From Shimia sp. (GTDB lineage: Bacteria; Pseudomonadota; Alphaproteobacteria; Rhodobacterales; Rhodobacteraceae): a DNA stretch of 64,000 nucleotides. A model generated the notes under the pieces. That model ran no database searches and had not been told where the DNA came from. It saw nothing but the letters and a program-made list of their open reading frames with translations. The stretch lies in assembly GCF_022448905.1 (NCBI RefSeq), contig NZ_JAKVCW010000014.1:28354-92353 (forward strand), given 5' to 3'. Below are positions 1 to 8,898 of this stretch, piece after piece. Made by a program: the position numbers and the translations under genes. The first letter of the stretch is position 1, and each line of letters begins with the position of its first letter.

Positions 1-131
1 CGGGGGTCATATTGCTCGATGGTGACGCAGTCCTCAAACATGTGAATGATCACATCTTCCCCCAAAGGGGCGGTGCCTTCGTCAACCAGCGTCACAACGG
101 TGGCGTCAAATTCGTGCTCGATGCTGAACAT
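1..131 (-). CDS. Conserved hypothetical protein, 3' part missing at window edge
   Basis: Reading the minus strand from an ATG at 131 gives 43 clean codons to the left edge, beginning MFSIEHEFDATVVTLVDEG and rich in acidic residues. A GGGG run lies just before the ATG. The peptide resembles small acidic hypothetical proteins I recall from Rhodobacterales, but no function is known to me. It is divergent from the M48 lipoprotein gene, with 115 bases between the starts. The frame continues beyond the window, so length and identity stay open. Confidence 0.6.
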   Translation of the reverse strand, partial: MFSIEHEFDATVVTLVDEGTAPLGEDVIIHMFEDCVTIEQYDP

Positions 132-246
132 GTCCCCAGCGTAGCGCAAAGGGGAGGGGGTGCAAGCATTTCCCTCTGGCCTCGCGCGGCTTAGATGATA
201 AATTTACTCCTGTGCCCTAGTATGGACCGCTTGTGGGAGGGATGTC

Positions 247-975
247 ATGCGTCAGAGTTTGCCAGTGAAAGCCAGCGTGGTCAGCGTGATGGCCGCCGTC
301 GTTTTGAGCGGCTGTGTGTCTACCACCACCAGCTCGACGCCGCAGCCTGCCGTACAGCAACAGCCAGCGCCCAAGATTTCCGTGTCGCAGGCCACCTCGC
401 GTTTGGCGCCGGTGAAAGCGCGGATGGAACCTTTGGTGGAGCGGGAATGTAAGGCGCGCACGCCTGCGGGCACCAACTGTGACTACAAGATCTATGTGGA
501 CCCGAAAGAGACCAAGATCGCCAACGCCTATCAGACGCTGGACAAAAATGGTCGTCCGCTGATCATCTTCACGGCGCCTTTGGTGGCGGAGACGCGCAAC
601 AATCATGAGTTGGCTTTTGTCATGGGGCATGAGGCGGCGCACCACATCAAGGGGCATATTGCCCGCAGTCAGGGCAATGCGGCCGCAGGGGCAGCGCTGG
701 GCGCCATTCTGGTAGCGGCAGCTGGTGGCAACTCTCAGGCGATAGAGGCGGCGATGGATTTGGGCGCGGGCGTTGGTGCGCGCAGCTTCTCCAAGAACCA
801 CGAATTGGAAGCCGACCAACTGGGTACGATCCTGACCAAGAGGTCGGGCTATGATCCATTGATCGGAGTGAACTTCTTTGAGCGCACGCCAGATCCGGGT
901 AACCAGTTCCTCGGCACGCACCCGCCCAACGCTTCACGCGTGGCGATTGTGAAGCAGACGGCAGCGGGGCTTTGA
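247..975 (+). CDS. M48-family metalloprotease, lipoprotein
   Basis: A 242-residue protein. The N-terminus has a hydrophobic segment ending in LSGC (Cys23), a lipobox, so it is probably a lipid-anchored periplasmic protein. A proline/glutamine-rich linker (about residues 30-42) precedes the peptidase domain. The zinc motif HEAAH sits at residues 128-132, and a downstream NHELEADQLG segment supplies the third ligand, as in M48 peptidases of the Oma1/BepA/LoiP type. The start has a strong GGGAGGG ribosome site. A role in envelope protein quality control is inferred from the family; the substrate is unknown. The next gene starts 5 bases after the stop and is probably cotranscribed. Confidence 0.88.
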   Translation: MRQSLPVKASVVSVMAAVVLSGCVSTTTSSTPQPAVQQQPAPKISVSQATSRLAPVKARMEPLVERECKARTPAGTNCDYKIYVDPKETKIANAYQTLDKNGRPLIIFTAPLVAETRNNHELAFVMGHEAAHHIKGHIARSQGNAAAGAALGAILVAAAGGNSQAIEAAMDLGAGVGARSFSKNHELEADQLGTILTKRSGYDPLIGVNFFERTPDPGNQFLGTHPPNASRVAIVKQTAAGL

Positions 976-979
976 CGGC

Positions 980-1333
980 GTGCTGCAACTGACCAATGTG
1001 GTCACCGACCGGGGCAGCAAATATGCGGTGTCCGGTGGCAAGGTGACCAGCCGTAAAGAGGCCGACGCCTTTCTCAAAGAGCTCAAACGCAACAAGAAGT
1101 TTGCCAAGGCGACGCACAACACCTGGGCCGCTTTGATGGCGGACGGCACCCCGTTGAAAGGGGATGACGGGGAGAGCGGCGCGGGGTTGGTGATCCTGCG
1201 GATTCTGGAGCGGGAAGAGCTTACGGATCACATTGTGGTGGTTACGCGTTGGTATGGCGGCATAAAGCTCGGCGGGGATCGGTTTCGTCGGGTACAAGAT
1301 TGTGTGCGGGCCTATCTTGAGGCGCTGGCGTAA
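980..1333 (+). CDS. YigZ/IMPACT N-terminal domain protein (single domain)
   Basis: A 117-residue protein with a GTG start 5 bases downstream of the M48 stop. It carries the family signatures GDDGESGAG (about residues 60-68) and VVTRWYGGIKLGGDRF (about 86-101) of the UPF0029/IMPACT N-terminal domain. E. coli YigZ is about 204 residues with an extra ferredoxin-like C-terminal domain; here only the first domain is present, which is common for short alphaproteobacterial members. The biochemical role is not settled; eukaryotic IMPACT binds GCN1 and affects translation control. No further context clue. Confidence 0.8.
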   Translation: MLQLTNVVTDRGSKYAVSGGKVTSRKEADAFLKELKRNKKFAKATHNTWAALMADGTPLKGDDGESGAGLVILRILEREELTDHIVVVTRWYGGIKLGGDRFRRVQDCVRAYLEALA

Positions 1334-1362
1334 GCGCGATCAAATTCCTCTCAGATTGCTGG

Positions 1363-1376
1363 TTGATGCAGGTCAA
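1363..1376. promoter_or_regulatory. FNR/FnrL-type box upstream of the DUF6455 genes
   Basis: The sequence TTGATGCAGGTCAA matches the TTGA-N6-TCAA core of FNR-family operators exactly and the fuller TTGAT-N4-ATCAA with one mismatch. It lies 56 bases before the ATG of the first DUF6455 gene, a sensible place for an activator of that four-gene run. Oxygen- or nitric oxide-linked control is inferred, not shown. Confidence 0.55.
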
Positions 1377-1432
1377 GGGCGTCCTTTGGGCGGCCTGATA
1401 GACTGCGTGGGTCAGCTATCAGAGAGGCGCCT

Positions 1433-1702
1433 ATGACCATTGTGACAGATCGGACTGCGAAGCTGCGCCATCATGCGGCGCTGTTGGATGACACGGCCAG
1501 CCGGTTGGGCATGGACCTGCAGGAGGCGGCCATTCGCGGCGCGCTCAAATTTGACGAGATTTCCGAGGCGGTTTTGCGCTGTACCACCTGCAGCGAACCG
1601 GAGGCCTGTGCCCATTGGCTGAAGGAGGAGGGCGTGGTGGTGGCTGCGCCGCATTACTGTCGCAACACCAAGCTGCTGAAGCGGCTGCAAGGGGCACAGT
1701 AG
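1433..1702 (+). CDS. DUF6455 family protein, copy 1
   Basis: An 89-residue soluble protein, first of four related genes in a row. Signature: LRCTTCSEPEACAHWL, a C-x2-C-x6-C cluster at about residues 46-56, then a fourth cysteine in APHYCRNTKLLKRL near the C-terminus. Four conserved cysteines suggest binding of a metal or iron-sulfur centre, but this is inference; the family is uncharacterised. An FNR-type box lies upstream. The start has a GAGAGGCGCC ribosome site. Confidence 0.8.
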   Translation: MTIVTDRTAKLRHHAALLDDTASRLGMDLQEAAIRGALKFDEISEAVLRCTTCSEPEACAHWLKEEGVVVAAPHYCRNTKLLKRLQGAQ

Positions 1703-1731
1703 ACCACGCAGGACGTGGCAGGGAGTGAGAG

Positions 1732-2013
1732 ATGAAACCGCTTGGCGATCGCACGGAGCACTATTGGTTGGCACAGCGCATGGCGCAGCTGACACAGACC
1801 GATCTGGTGGCGGCGATGGCGCAGGCGGAGCTCTCACAGGAAGACTGGGCTGAGATGGTGGAAAGCTGTCGCGGTTGTGGGTGGGATGCCGGATGCAGCC
1901 GCTATGTGGCGGCGCATGAGCGGGCGGCGCAGACCGAAGAGGTGGCGCCGGAGCCCTGTGTGAACAAAGACCGTTTTAAGTGGCTTAAGACAGCGTTGGA
2001 GGCGCAGAACTAA
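1732..2013 (+). CDS. DUF6455 family protein, copy 2
   Basis: A 93-residue paralogue of the preceding gene, starting MKPLGDRTEHYWLAQRMA, an N-terminus nearly shared with copy 3. The cysteine cluster is VESCRGCGWDAGCSRYV (C-x2-C-x6-C) and the fourth cysteine is in EPCVNKDRFKWL. A GGGAGTGAGAG ribosome site precedes the ATG. Its stop overlaps the start of copy 3 by one base (TAATG), so the two are translationally coupled. Function unknown. Confidence 0.8.
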   Translation: MKPLGDRTEHYWLAQRMAQLTQTDLVAAMAQAELSQEDWAEMVESCRGCGWDAGCSRYVAAHERAAQTEEVAPEPCVNKDRFKWLKTALEAQN

Positions 2014-2279
2014 TGGGAAATATTCAGCCTCTTGGCGATCCGGTGACACATTTCTGGCTGACTCGCAGCATGGCGCGGGTGCTGGGGGTGTCGCTCAGCG
2101 AGGCGATGCTCGATCAGATGTTAAGTGCCGAGGACTACGCCAATATGGTCACGCGCTGTCGCATGTGTCCGCACACCGAGGCCTGTCAGAGCTTTCTGGG
2201 GCAGCGGGCGGGGACGGCCAAAGAAGCGCCGGCGTTCTGCTGCCATGCGGAGTTGTTTGAAAGACTGGCGGCGGGCTGA
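2013..2279 (+). CDS. DUF6455 family protein, copy 3
   Basis: An 88-residue paralogue. The N-terminal MGNIQPLGDPVTHFWLTRSMA parallels copy 2, including the LGD-x-x-x-H-x-W-L pattern. The cysteine cluster VTRCRMCPHTEACQSFL has C-x2-C-x6-C spacing and the C-terminal cysteine lies in APAFCCHAELFERL, here as a CC pair. It starts on the last base of copy 2's stop. Function unknown; same redox or metal-binding inference as for its neighbours. Confidence 0.8.
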   Translation: MGNIQPLGDPVTHFWLTRSMARVLGVSLSEAMLDQMLSAEDYANMVTRCRMCPHTEACQSFLGQRAGTAKEAPAFCCHAELFERLAAG

Positions 2280-2315
2280 CCGGCGCGACTGCAAAACGAG
2301 GGAAAGGAGCCAGCG

Positions 2316-2564
2316 ATGTTTGAGAAAATGAGCCAGCACATCAATTTGGTCACGGGCATGTCCGAACGCGTTGGCATCGATTGGGGGGAGAGGATCATGA
2401 AGAACCCGGAAAATGCCAAAGAGTTTCGTAATGCGGTGATGCAATGCACCCGCTGCCAGGAGCTGGGCGCCTATCAAAAGTTTCAGGAGCTTAATGGCTC
2501 TGCGGCCAATGCGCCGGACTACTGCATGAACGCAGACTTGTTTAAAGAGATGCAGCAGGGCTGA
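2316..2564 (+). CDS. DUF6455 family protein, copy 4, missing one cluster cysteine
   Basis: An 82-residue paralogue, fourth and last of the run, with an AAAGGAG ribosome site. The cluster reads VMQCTRCQELGAYQKFQ: C-x2-C is kept but the third position has tyrosine instead of cysteine; the C-terminal cysteine is kept in APDYCMNADLF. This copy also lacks the LGD-x3-H-x-W-L N-terminus of copies 2 and 3. It may have lost ligand binding or specialised. It is convergent with the DCC protein gene, 3 bases apart. Confidence 0.78.
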   Translation: MFEKMSQHINLVTGMSERVGIDWGERIMKNPENAKEFRNAVMQCTRCQELGAYQKFQELNGSAANAPDYCMNADLFKEMQQG

Positions 2565-2567
2565 GGC

Positions 2568-2945
2568 TTAGGCCGCTTTTGTCTTGGCCTGTCGCCGCAG
2601 GTGTTTGCGGTAGAGCCATGGGGCCAGCACGTGGTCGTAGGCGAGACAAGCCAGTTGCTTGATGCCGGGCAGGCCAATGAGACGCGCAAGCCAGCGGAAG
2701 CGGGGCATTTCCTGCCAGAGGATCAGGAAAGCGGGGATGCCAGAATAGAGCTCCCCGTTTGCCGTGACATGCAGGCGTTTGGCGGCGGTTTCCGGATCAA
2801 TGCCCCATTCTGAGAGGGCGTCAGAGTTCAGATCGTCATAGGCGACGGGGATGTCACGCTGTTCGGTGTAGGACCGATAGTGGCAGATTTCTGCGTCACA
2901 GATCGGGCAGTCTGCATTGTAAAGCACACGCGTTTCGTTGGACAT
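2568..2945 (-). CDS. DCC (DUF393) family thiol-disulfide oxidoreductase-like protein
   Basis: A 125-residue protein beginning MSNETRVLYNADCPICDAEI. The thioredoxin-like CPIC motif at about residues 13-16 followed by a conserved H-Y-R segment is the hallmark of the DCC/DUF393 family. Members are predicted thiol oxidoreductases; substrates are generally unknown. The C-terminal part contains the usual WLARLIGLPG-like amphipathic segment. It converges with the cysteine-rich DUF6455 run, so a shared thiol or redox theme is tempting but unproven. Confidence 0.82.
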   Translation of the reverse strand: MSNETRVLYNADCPICDAEICHYRSYTEQRDIPVAYDDLNSDALSEWGIDPETAAKRLHVTANGELYSGIPAFLILWQEMPRFRWLARLIGLPGIKQLACLAYDHVLAPWLYRKHLRRQAKTKAA

Positions 2946-3215
2946 GTTACTCTCCTGATGAGGGATGTGTCTCGGGCCGTTTGGGGCTGTGAGGAGAGCC
3001 TACGCTTCGGGCAAAAAGGCCTCAAGGGACAGGATGTCGCTGTGTTTGGCAAAGCTAATTGCTCAACGCCACACAGCCGGACCTCTGGTTCGGCCAGCGC
3101 TGGGGGCTCCGCCCGATTGCGGCTGAACGGATCCCCCGGATCCTTTCCAAAGACGCCGCGCGCTCGCCACGGGAGGGCGCTTAAGCCCCCACTCAGGATC
3201 AGGCACTGGGTTCTT
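2946..3215. other. Intergenic stretch with degenerate hairpin/repeat sequence
   Basis: About 270 bases between the starts/stops of two minus-strand genes. It contains GGGGGCTCCGCCC, a CCCCCGGATCCTTTCCAAAG segment and a final ACGGGAGGGCGC...AAGCCCCCAC part. The order and wording recall a diverged copy of the short repeat seen at 11.34, 53.95 and 60.65 kb. No coding frame is convincing here; it probably ends transcripts or carries the promoter of the DCC gene. Confidence 0.35.
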
Positions 3216-4601
3216 TTATGCCTTTAACTGTCCCCACAAATCATACTCGCCAGCCTCATCCACTTCCACAGATACGATGTCGCCCACCTTCAACCCATCG
3301 GTGCCTTCGTCAATGAACAGGTTGCCGTCAATCTCCGGCGCGTCGGCTTTGGTGCGGCAGGTGGCGATGCCGTCTTCATCGATGTCGTCTACGATCACGT
3401 CCATGGTCTGACCGACTTTGGCGGCGAGTTTGGCTTCGGAAATCGCCTGGGCTTTCTCCATGAAGCGTTCCCAACGCTCTTGTTTGACCTCGGCGGGGAT
3501 GTGGTCTGGTAGGTCGTTGGAGCGGGCGCCGTCGACGTTTTCGTACTGGAAGCAGCCAACACGGTCGAGTTGAGCTTCGTCCATCCAATCCAGGAGGTGC
3601 TGGAATTCGGCTTCGGTTTCGCCGGGGTAGCCGACGATGAAGGTGGAGCGCAGGGTGATGTCGGGGCAGATCTCGCGCCAGGCGGCGATTTCGGTCAGGG
3701 TTTTGGAGGTGTGCGCGGGCCGGGCCATGCGTTTGAGTGTGTCCGGGTGGCTGTGTTGGAAGGGGATGTCCAGATAGGGCAGGATCAGCCCGTCCGCCAT
3801 CAGCGGGATCAACTCGCGCACATGGGGGTAGGGGTAAACGTAGTGCAGGCGCACCCAGGCGTCGAATTGGCCCAATTCGCGCGCCAGATCGGTAATGTGG
3901 CTGCGCACTTCGCGGTCTTTCCACGGGTGGGTGCTGTACTTGCGGTCCAATCCATAAGCGGAGGTGTCTTGCGAGATCACAAGCAGTTCACGCACGCCGT
4001 TGTCGACCAGTTTTTCCGCCTCACGCAGGACAGCATGCACTGGCCGCGAGGCGAGTTTGCCGCGCATGTCCGGGATGATGCAGAACTTGCACTTGTGGTT
4101 GCAACCCTCTGAAATCTTTAGATAGCTGTAGTGGCGCGGCGTGAGGGTCACGTTTTTGGCGGGCAGCAGATCGACAAAGGGATCGGGGCTGGGCGGCACG
4201 GCGCCATGTACGGCGTCCAGCACTTGCTCGTATTGGTGCGGTCCCGTCACGGCGAGCACTTTGGGGTGGGCGCCGGTGATGTATTCGGGCTCTGCACCAA
4301 GACAGCCAGTGACAATCACTTTGCCGTTTTCCTGAATGGCCTCACCAATGGCCTGAAGGCTTTCGGCTTTGGCGGAATCCAAAAATCCGCAGGTGTTTAC
4401 GACCACCGCGTCGGCACCGGAATAGTCCGGCGAGATGCCATATCCTTCGGCGCGCAGGCGGGTCAGGATGCGTTCGCTGTCGACCAAAGCTTTTGGGCAG
4501 CCAAGGGAAACCATGCCGATGGTCGGTTGGCCGGGGCGCGCGTCTCCTGTGAGGGTGGTGCGGGCGAGGTCGGGGCGGAGTTCTGGCGGATTGCTGGACA
4601 T
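3216..4601 (-). CDS. rimO: Ribosomal protein S12 methylthiotransferase RimO
   Basis: A radical-SAM enzyme that adds a methylthio group to an aspartate of ribosomal protein S12. Domains in order: MTTase N-terminal domain with its three cysteines ([19 protein letters not shown]), radical-SAM motif [18 protein letters not shown] (C-x3-C-x2-C), then a C-terminal TRAM region ending [10 protein letters not shown]. The 461-residue length fits RimO, and the GCNHKC...RGKLASRP wording separates it from MiaB. I chose the ATG at 4601; the frame is open for 69 more codons upstream, but that part is proline-rich and without family likeness. Monocistronic, divergent from the AsmA gene. Confidence 0.95.
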   Translation of the reverse strand: MSSNPPELRPDLARTTLTGDARPGQPTIGMVSLGCPKALVDSERILTRLRAEGYGISPDYSGADAVVVNTCGFLDSAKAESLQAIGEAIQENGKVIVTGCLGAEPEYITGAHPKVLAVTGPHQYEQVLDAVHGAVPPSPDPFVDLLPAKNVTLTPRHYSYLKISEGCNHKCKFCIIPDMRGKLASRPVHAVLREAEKLVDNGVRELLVISQDTSAYGLDRKYSTHPWKDREVRSHITDLARELGQFDAWVRLHYVYPYPHVRELIPLMADGLILPYLDIPFQHSHPDTLKRMARPAHTSKTLTEIAAWREICPDITLRSTFIVGYPGETEAEFQHLLDWMDEAQLDRVGCFQYENVDGARSNDLPDHIPAEVKQERWERFMEKAQAISEAKLAAKVGQTMDVIVDDIDEDGIATCRTKADAPEIDGNLFIDEGTDGLKVGDIVSVEVDEAGEYDLWGQLKA

Positions 4602-4714
4602 GGGGCGCGTATAGGGCAGCGCGCGTCGTTTGGCAAAGGGGAAGGGCGGTTTGATGCATTGCGTGTGTGTTCTTAGGCGCTTAGGCTCCGCATGGGCAGT
4701 AAAGGAGGTCTCCG

Positions 4715-6661
4715 ATGAAAGTAATCCGGGGATTGGTGGCGGCGGTTTTGATTTTGGCAATTGGCGCGGTGGTGCTGGTTGTGGCGTTGCCGGGGGAGAA
4801 GATTGCAAAACTGGCGGCGGATCAGGTCAAGGCAATGACCGGACGAGAGCTGGTGTTTGAGGGCAAGGTCGGGATCAGCTGGTATCCGGTGCTGGGCGTA
4901 ACCACCGAGAAGGTCAGTTTTGGCAATGCAGCGTGGTCAGAGCGTGGGCCCATGTTCACGGCCGATAAGGCGGTGATTGGTGTCGACGTGATGGCGGCGA
5001 TTGGTGGGGAAATTCGCGTCAAGAATGTCGAGCTGGTGGCACCGGAGGTGCTGCTGGAGAAAACCACCGACGGACGGGTAAATTGGGATTTAAGTGATGG
5101 CACGTCGCCTGTGGTTAGCGGCCAGAGCGCTGAAGCGCAGACCGGCGGTGAGAGCGCTCCAACGTCGGTAACATCGACGGCTTCTCAGTTTGAGAGCTTT
5201 GCGCTTGAGCGGCTGGTGATCAGCGATGCGCAGGTGCGTTATATCGATCATGGCGGCGCGCGACAGGAGTTGTCTGGCGTGTCACTGGCGATGACTTGGC
5301 CGGATGTTGGTGGGGCTGCGGATGTGGTGATCGAGGCCAGCCCGTTTGGCGCACCGATCCAGCTGGACGCTGTGGTTGCAGCGCCATTGGCTTTGATTGA
5401 TGGCGATGTGTCTGCGGTGGAATTGGCTGTGCAGGCGGGCGGTGGGTCCGCCCGTTTTGAGGGGCGTGCTGGGATCGCGCCAGAAGCCAGTGGAAAGTTG
5501 GCTGTCTCGGCATCGGATGCAGCGGCGTTTCTTGCCGCCTTGGGCACAGGCGGGCTTGAAGGGCCTTTGGCGGTGCAAGGTGATGTTACGTTGACCCGAG
5601 CGGGCGTGGTGTCTGTGCGCGGCGGGCGGGTGACCGCTTTGGGCAATGATCTGACGGTGCTGGCGGATGTGGATCTGAATGGGGTGCGCCCGAAAGTGAC
5701 GGCGCAAGTAGCGACACAGGCCTTGCGGCTTGTAGAGAAGGAGGGAGACGAAAGCAGTCAGTCTGGGGAAGCCGCTCCGGTTGGATGGTCCAAAGAACCA
5801 ATTGATGCGAGCGCGTTGGGTTTGGTGGATGGCACCATCAGTTTTGCCGCTGAGGCGATGGATCTGAATGGGATCGCGTTTGGCAAGACTCGTGCCACAG
5901 TGAAGATTGACCGCGCCCGTGCCGTGGCCCGGATTCAGGAAATGGAGGCCTATGAGGGCGCTGTTACGGGGCTGTTTGTGGCCAACAACCGCAATGGCCT
6001 GTCTGTGCGGGGGGACCTGAAGGTGTCGCAGATCGCTTTGCAGCCATTCTTGGCCGCAACGGCGGATTTGGACAAGTTCACCGGCACAGCGGATTTTGAG
6101 AGCCGGTTTCTGAGCTCTGGCGAAACGTTGGACGCCATTATGAACAACATGAGTGGCGATGGCCGTGTTGAGGTTGGACGCGGAACTATTGAAGGCATCG
6201 ATCTGGATAAACTGCTACGCGGCGACGTCACCGGAGGCACCACCGTGTTCAATAGCATGGTGGCGAGCTGGACCATTGCCGATGGTGTGCTGAGCAATCG
6301 GGATCTTTTGATGAAACTGTCGCGCTTGTCAGCAACAGGCAAAGGTACCGTGGGGCTCGGCTTGCGAACAATTGACTATGTGTTCTCGCCGCAGCTCAAC
6401 GGGCCGGATGGGCCGAGCCTGATTGTACCGGTGAAGATCAAAGGCAGCTGGAGCAATCCCAGCGTGGTGCCGGATCTGGAAGCAGCGGTGAAGCGCAGCT
6501 TTGATAAGGAAATCAAAGCCGTGGAAGACGAGGCGAAACAGAAACTTGAGAAAGAACTGGGGCTGGAGAAAAAAGAAGGCCAATCCACAGAAGATGCGAT
6601 CAAAGACAAACTGGAGAAAGAGGCGCTGCGTGGCTTGCAGAACCTGCTGGGCGGCAATTGA
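4715..6661 (+). CDS. AsmA family protein
   Basis: A 648-residue protein with one N-terminal membrane segment (about residues 4-25, hydrophobic from [12 protein letters not shown]) followed by a typical AsmA domain: GREL[15 protein letters not shown], then long beta-rich repeats. The C-terminal third has the conserved AsmA_2-like region ([19 protein letters not shown]) and ends in a charged, helical tail rich in Lys/Glu (about 600-640). AsmA-like proteins span the periplasm and are linked to outer-membrane assembly and lipid transport. AAAGGAGG precedes the ATG. Its TGA overlaps the TTG start of the MFS gene, so the two are probably coupled. Confidence 0.88.
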   Translation: MKVIRGLVAAVLILAIGAVVLVVALPGEKIAKLAADQVKAMTGRELVFEGKVGISWYPVLGVTTEKVSFGNAAWSERGPMFTADKAVIGVDVMAAIGGEIRVKNVELVAPEVLLEKTTDGRVNWDLSDGTSPVVSGQSAEAQTGGESAPTSVTSTASQFESFALERLVISDAQVRYIDHGGARQELSGVSLAMTWPDVGGAADVVIEASPFGAPIQLDAVVAAPLALIDGDVSAVELAVQAGGGSARFEGRAGIAPEASGKLAVSASDAAAFLAALGTGGLEGPLAVQGDVTLTRAGVVSVRGGRVTALGNDLTVLADVDLNGVRPKVTAQVATQALRLVEKEGDESSQSGEAAPVGWSKEPIDASALGLVDGTISFAAEAMDLNGIAFGKTRATVKIDRARAVARIQEMEAYEGAVTGLFVANNRNGLSVRGDLKVSQIALQPFLAATADLDKFTGTADFESRFLSSGETLDAIMNNMSGDGRVEVGRGTIEGIDLDKLLRGDVTGGTTVFNSMVASWTIADGVLSNRDLLMKLSRLSATGKGTVGLGLRTIDYVFSPQLNGPDGPSLIVPVKIKGSWSNPSVVPDLEAAVKRSFDKEIKAVEDEAKQKLEKELGLEKKEGQSTEDAIKDKLEKEALRGLQNLLGGN

Positions 6662-7869
6662 GCGGACCTGAGCGGCGGAGTGCGCCGCATCTCAATACGC
6701 TGATTCTGCTGACCGCGATGTCAGTCTTGTCGTTGAATATGTTCTTGCCGTCCCTGGCGGCCATCGCCGATGAGTTCAGCGTCGACTACGCCGTTGCGAA
6801 CCTGTCGATGGGCGCGTTTTTGGCGGTGACGGTGATGTTGCAAGTCATCATTGGGCCGCTGTCAGATCGCTACGGACGGCGTCCGGTGATGCTGGTTGGC
6901 TTGTTGGTTTTTACTGTTGGCTCAATCGGCTGTTTTCTGGCGACGGATATTGTCGGGTTTCTGGTCAGCCGGATGTTACAGGCGGCAGGCGTGGTTGGCA
7001 TCGCACTGAGCCGCGCGGTGGTGCGCGACATGCACGGGCCCAAAGAGGCGGCAAGCATGTTGGGCTACATCTCGATGGTGATGGCCATCGCCCCGATGAC
7101 AGGCCCAACGATTGGCGGATTTCTGCACGAGGCATTTGGTTGGCGGTCAAACTTTGCGGTGTACGCCTTGATCGGCGCCGGGTTGGTTTGGCTGACCTGG
7201 CGAGATCTGGGCGAGACCAATACCAACCGGGCCGCCACCATGGGGGAGCAGTTTGCCACCTATCCGGAGCTGCTCAAATCACGCCGGTTCTGGGGGTATA
7301 GTTTGTGTAGCAGCCTGTCTGTGGGCGCGTTTTACATCTATATCACCGGGATTGTGTTGATCGGCGTTGCTGTATTTGACCTGCGGCCCACAACGGTGGG
7401 TATGACCGTTGGCGCGATTGCAGTGGGGTTTTCATTGGGGTCGTTTATGTCAGGCCGTTTGGCGAAATCTGTCCCGCTTTGGCAATTGATTATTGGCGGA
7501 CGTGTTGTTGGTCTCACAGGACTATGCGTCGGCTTTGCGATCGTGCTGGCAGGGTTTGTGCAGCCGGTGACCTATGTCGGCGCGGTGATTTTTGTGGGCA
7601 TGGGCAATGGCTTGACCTTGCCCTCGACCAACAGCGGCGCGATGTCCGTGAGACCCAAGCTTGCTGGCAGTGCGTCTGGCCTGTCCGGCGCCATGAGTGT
7701 GGCCATGGGGGCAGCCTTGACGAGCCTCACCGGAGCTGTGCTGACACCCGAGAACGGTGCTGTGCTGATGATGACGATGATGGTGGCTGTGGTCGTGGCC
7801 TCGCTCTTGTGCGCGCTTTATGTCCGTTGGCTCGACATCGTGGAGCCTTTGCCAGAGGAAGCGGGTTGA
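6658..7869 (+). CDS. MFS transporter, Bcr/CflA drug-resistance type
   Basis: A 403-residue, about 12-helix major facilitator. The A-motif is clear between helices 2 and 3 (GPLSDRYGRRPVMLVG), and the layout, with MFLPSL in helix 1 and SRAVVRDM after helix 4, is that of Bcr/CflA exporters of chloramphenicol, bicyclomycin or sulfonamides; the actual substrate is unknown. I placed the start at a TTG that overlaps the AsmA stop (TTGA), because the next ATG at 6718 would cut into helix 1. Unusual start codon, so confidence in the exact start is moderate. Confidence 0.85.
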   Translation: MSGPERRSAPHLNTLILLTAMSVLSLNMFLPSLAAIADEFSVDYAVANLSMGAFLAVTVMLQVIIGPLSDRYGRRPVMLVGLLVFTVGSIGCFLATDIVGFLVSRMLQAAGVVGIALSRAVVRDMHGPKEAASMLGYISMVMAIAPMTGPTIGGFLHEAFGWRSNFAVYALIGAGLVWLTWRDLGETNTNRAATMGEQFATYPELLKSRRFWGYSLCSSLSVGAFYIYITGIVLIGVAVFDLRPTTVGMTVGAIAVGFSLGSFMSGRLAKSVPLWQLIIGGRVVGLTGLCVGFAIVLAGFVQPVTYVGAVIFVGMGNGLTLPSTNSGAMSVRPKLAGSASGLSGAMSVAMGAALTSLTGAVLTPENGAVLMMTMMVAVVVASLLCALYVRWLDIVEPLPEEAG

Positions 7870-8061
7870 CGGCGGCGCGTGATGCGTGTCATCACATGCC
7901 CATGACCAAGAACAACATCTTTTTTGGCACATATTATACCCTGACCACATAGTGGCGGGGTCTTTGGCATCTTCATCCGCTGCGTTTGACGGGGATGAAG
8001 ACACAAAAACCTTCCAAGACAGTTAGTCCCGGCAAACGTGGCCTCACACACGGGGTCCGCT

Positions 8062-8859
8062 ATGGGACAGGAAAAACCAAATAACGAACAGACCACCATT
8101 GGGTTGGTGGGTTTTGGCGGCTTTGGCCGGTTGATTGCACAGGAGCTTTGGGCCGGGTGTCCTATCCGCATCTGTGACCCAAGTTACACCCGCGCCAGTC
8201 TGCCGGACGGGCGGCGGGTGCCGATGGAAGGACTGGCCGAGGTGGCGCAGAGTGACATCGTGATCCTGGCGGTGCCGGTGGCGCGTATGGCGCATGTCTG
8301 TCGGGTTCTGGCTCCGCACTTGCGTCCGGGCACTTTGGTGCTCGATGTGGGCTCGGTGAAGGTTGCCCCCATGCGTGACATGCGGGAGCTGCTGCCGCCG
8401 CATGTGGAGATCCTGGGCACCCACCCGCTGTTTGGCCCACAGAGTGCCAAGAACGGCGTGAAAGGGCGCAAGATTGCATTGTGTCCCGAGCGCGGAGAAC
8501 GCTGGCACAAGGTGGCAGCCTTCCTGAAAGCCAGGGGGCTGGAGGTGATTGTCACCACGGCAGAGGAGCATGACCGCGAGTTGGCGATGGTTCAGGGACT
8601 GACCCACCTGATTGGTAAAGTGCTGACCGATTTGGGACCACTGCCTGAGCGGATGACAACGGCGAGCTTTGACTTGCTGCGTGAAGCAATTGAGATGGTG
8701 CAGGATGATCCCCCAACGGTGTTGCATGCGATTGAGGTTTCCAATCCCTACGCGACTGAGGTGCGCGATGCGTTCTTTGAAAAAGCAGAGGCGTTGCGGG
8801 ATCAGTTTGAGCGATCCTCGCTGATTGTGCAGGGGCAGAGAGTTCTACCCGCCGCATAG
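8062..8859 (+). CDS. Prephenate/arogenate dehydrogenase-like protein
   Basis: A 265-residue NAD(P)-dependent dehydrogenase of tyrosine biosynthesis. A Rossmann motif GFGGFGRLI occurs near the N-terminus, with LDVGSVK and GTHPLFGPQSA marking the TyrA/arogenate dehydrogenase family, and a helical C-terminal part (HDRELAMVQGLTHLIGK). The wording is closest in my memory to the short arogenate-dehydrogenase type also found in plants, without chorismate mutase or ACT domains. I chose ATG 8062 with a GGGG box upstream; an in-frame GTG at 8038 would add eight residues. Roseobacters usually also have a tyrC-type gene elsewhere, so this may be a second copy. Confidence 0.8.
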   Translation: MGQEKPNNEQTTIGLVGFGGFGRLIAQELWAGCPIRICDPSYTRASLPDGRRVPMEGLAEVAQSDIVILAVPVARMAHVCRVLAPHLRPGTLVLDVGSVKVAPMRDMRELLPPHVEILGTHPLFGPQSAKNGVKGRKIALCPERGERWHKVAAFLKARGLEVIVTTAEEHDRELAMVQGLTHLIGKVLTDLGPLPERMTTASFDLLREAIEMVQDDPPTVLHAIEVSNPYATEVRDAFFEKAEALRDQFERSSLIVQGQRVLPAA

Positions 8860-8898
8860 ATCGTGACAGCGGCGACAGCCAAGACACAGTCTTTCCGC

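Noticed and set aside
4602-4808. N-terminal extension of rimO by 69 codons
   Set aside because: Proline-rich, overlaps the AsmA start and is absent from RimO proteins; ATG 4601 fits the family length.
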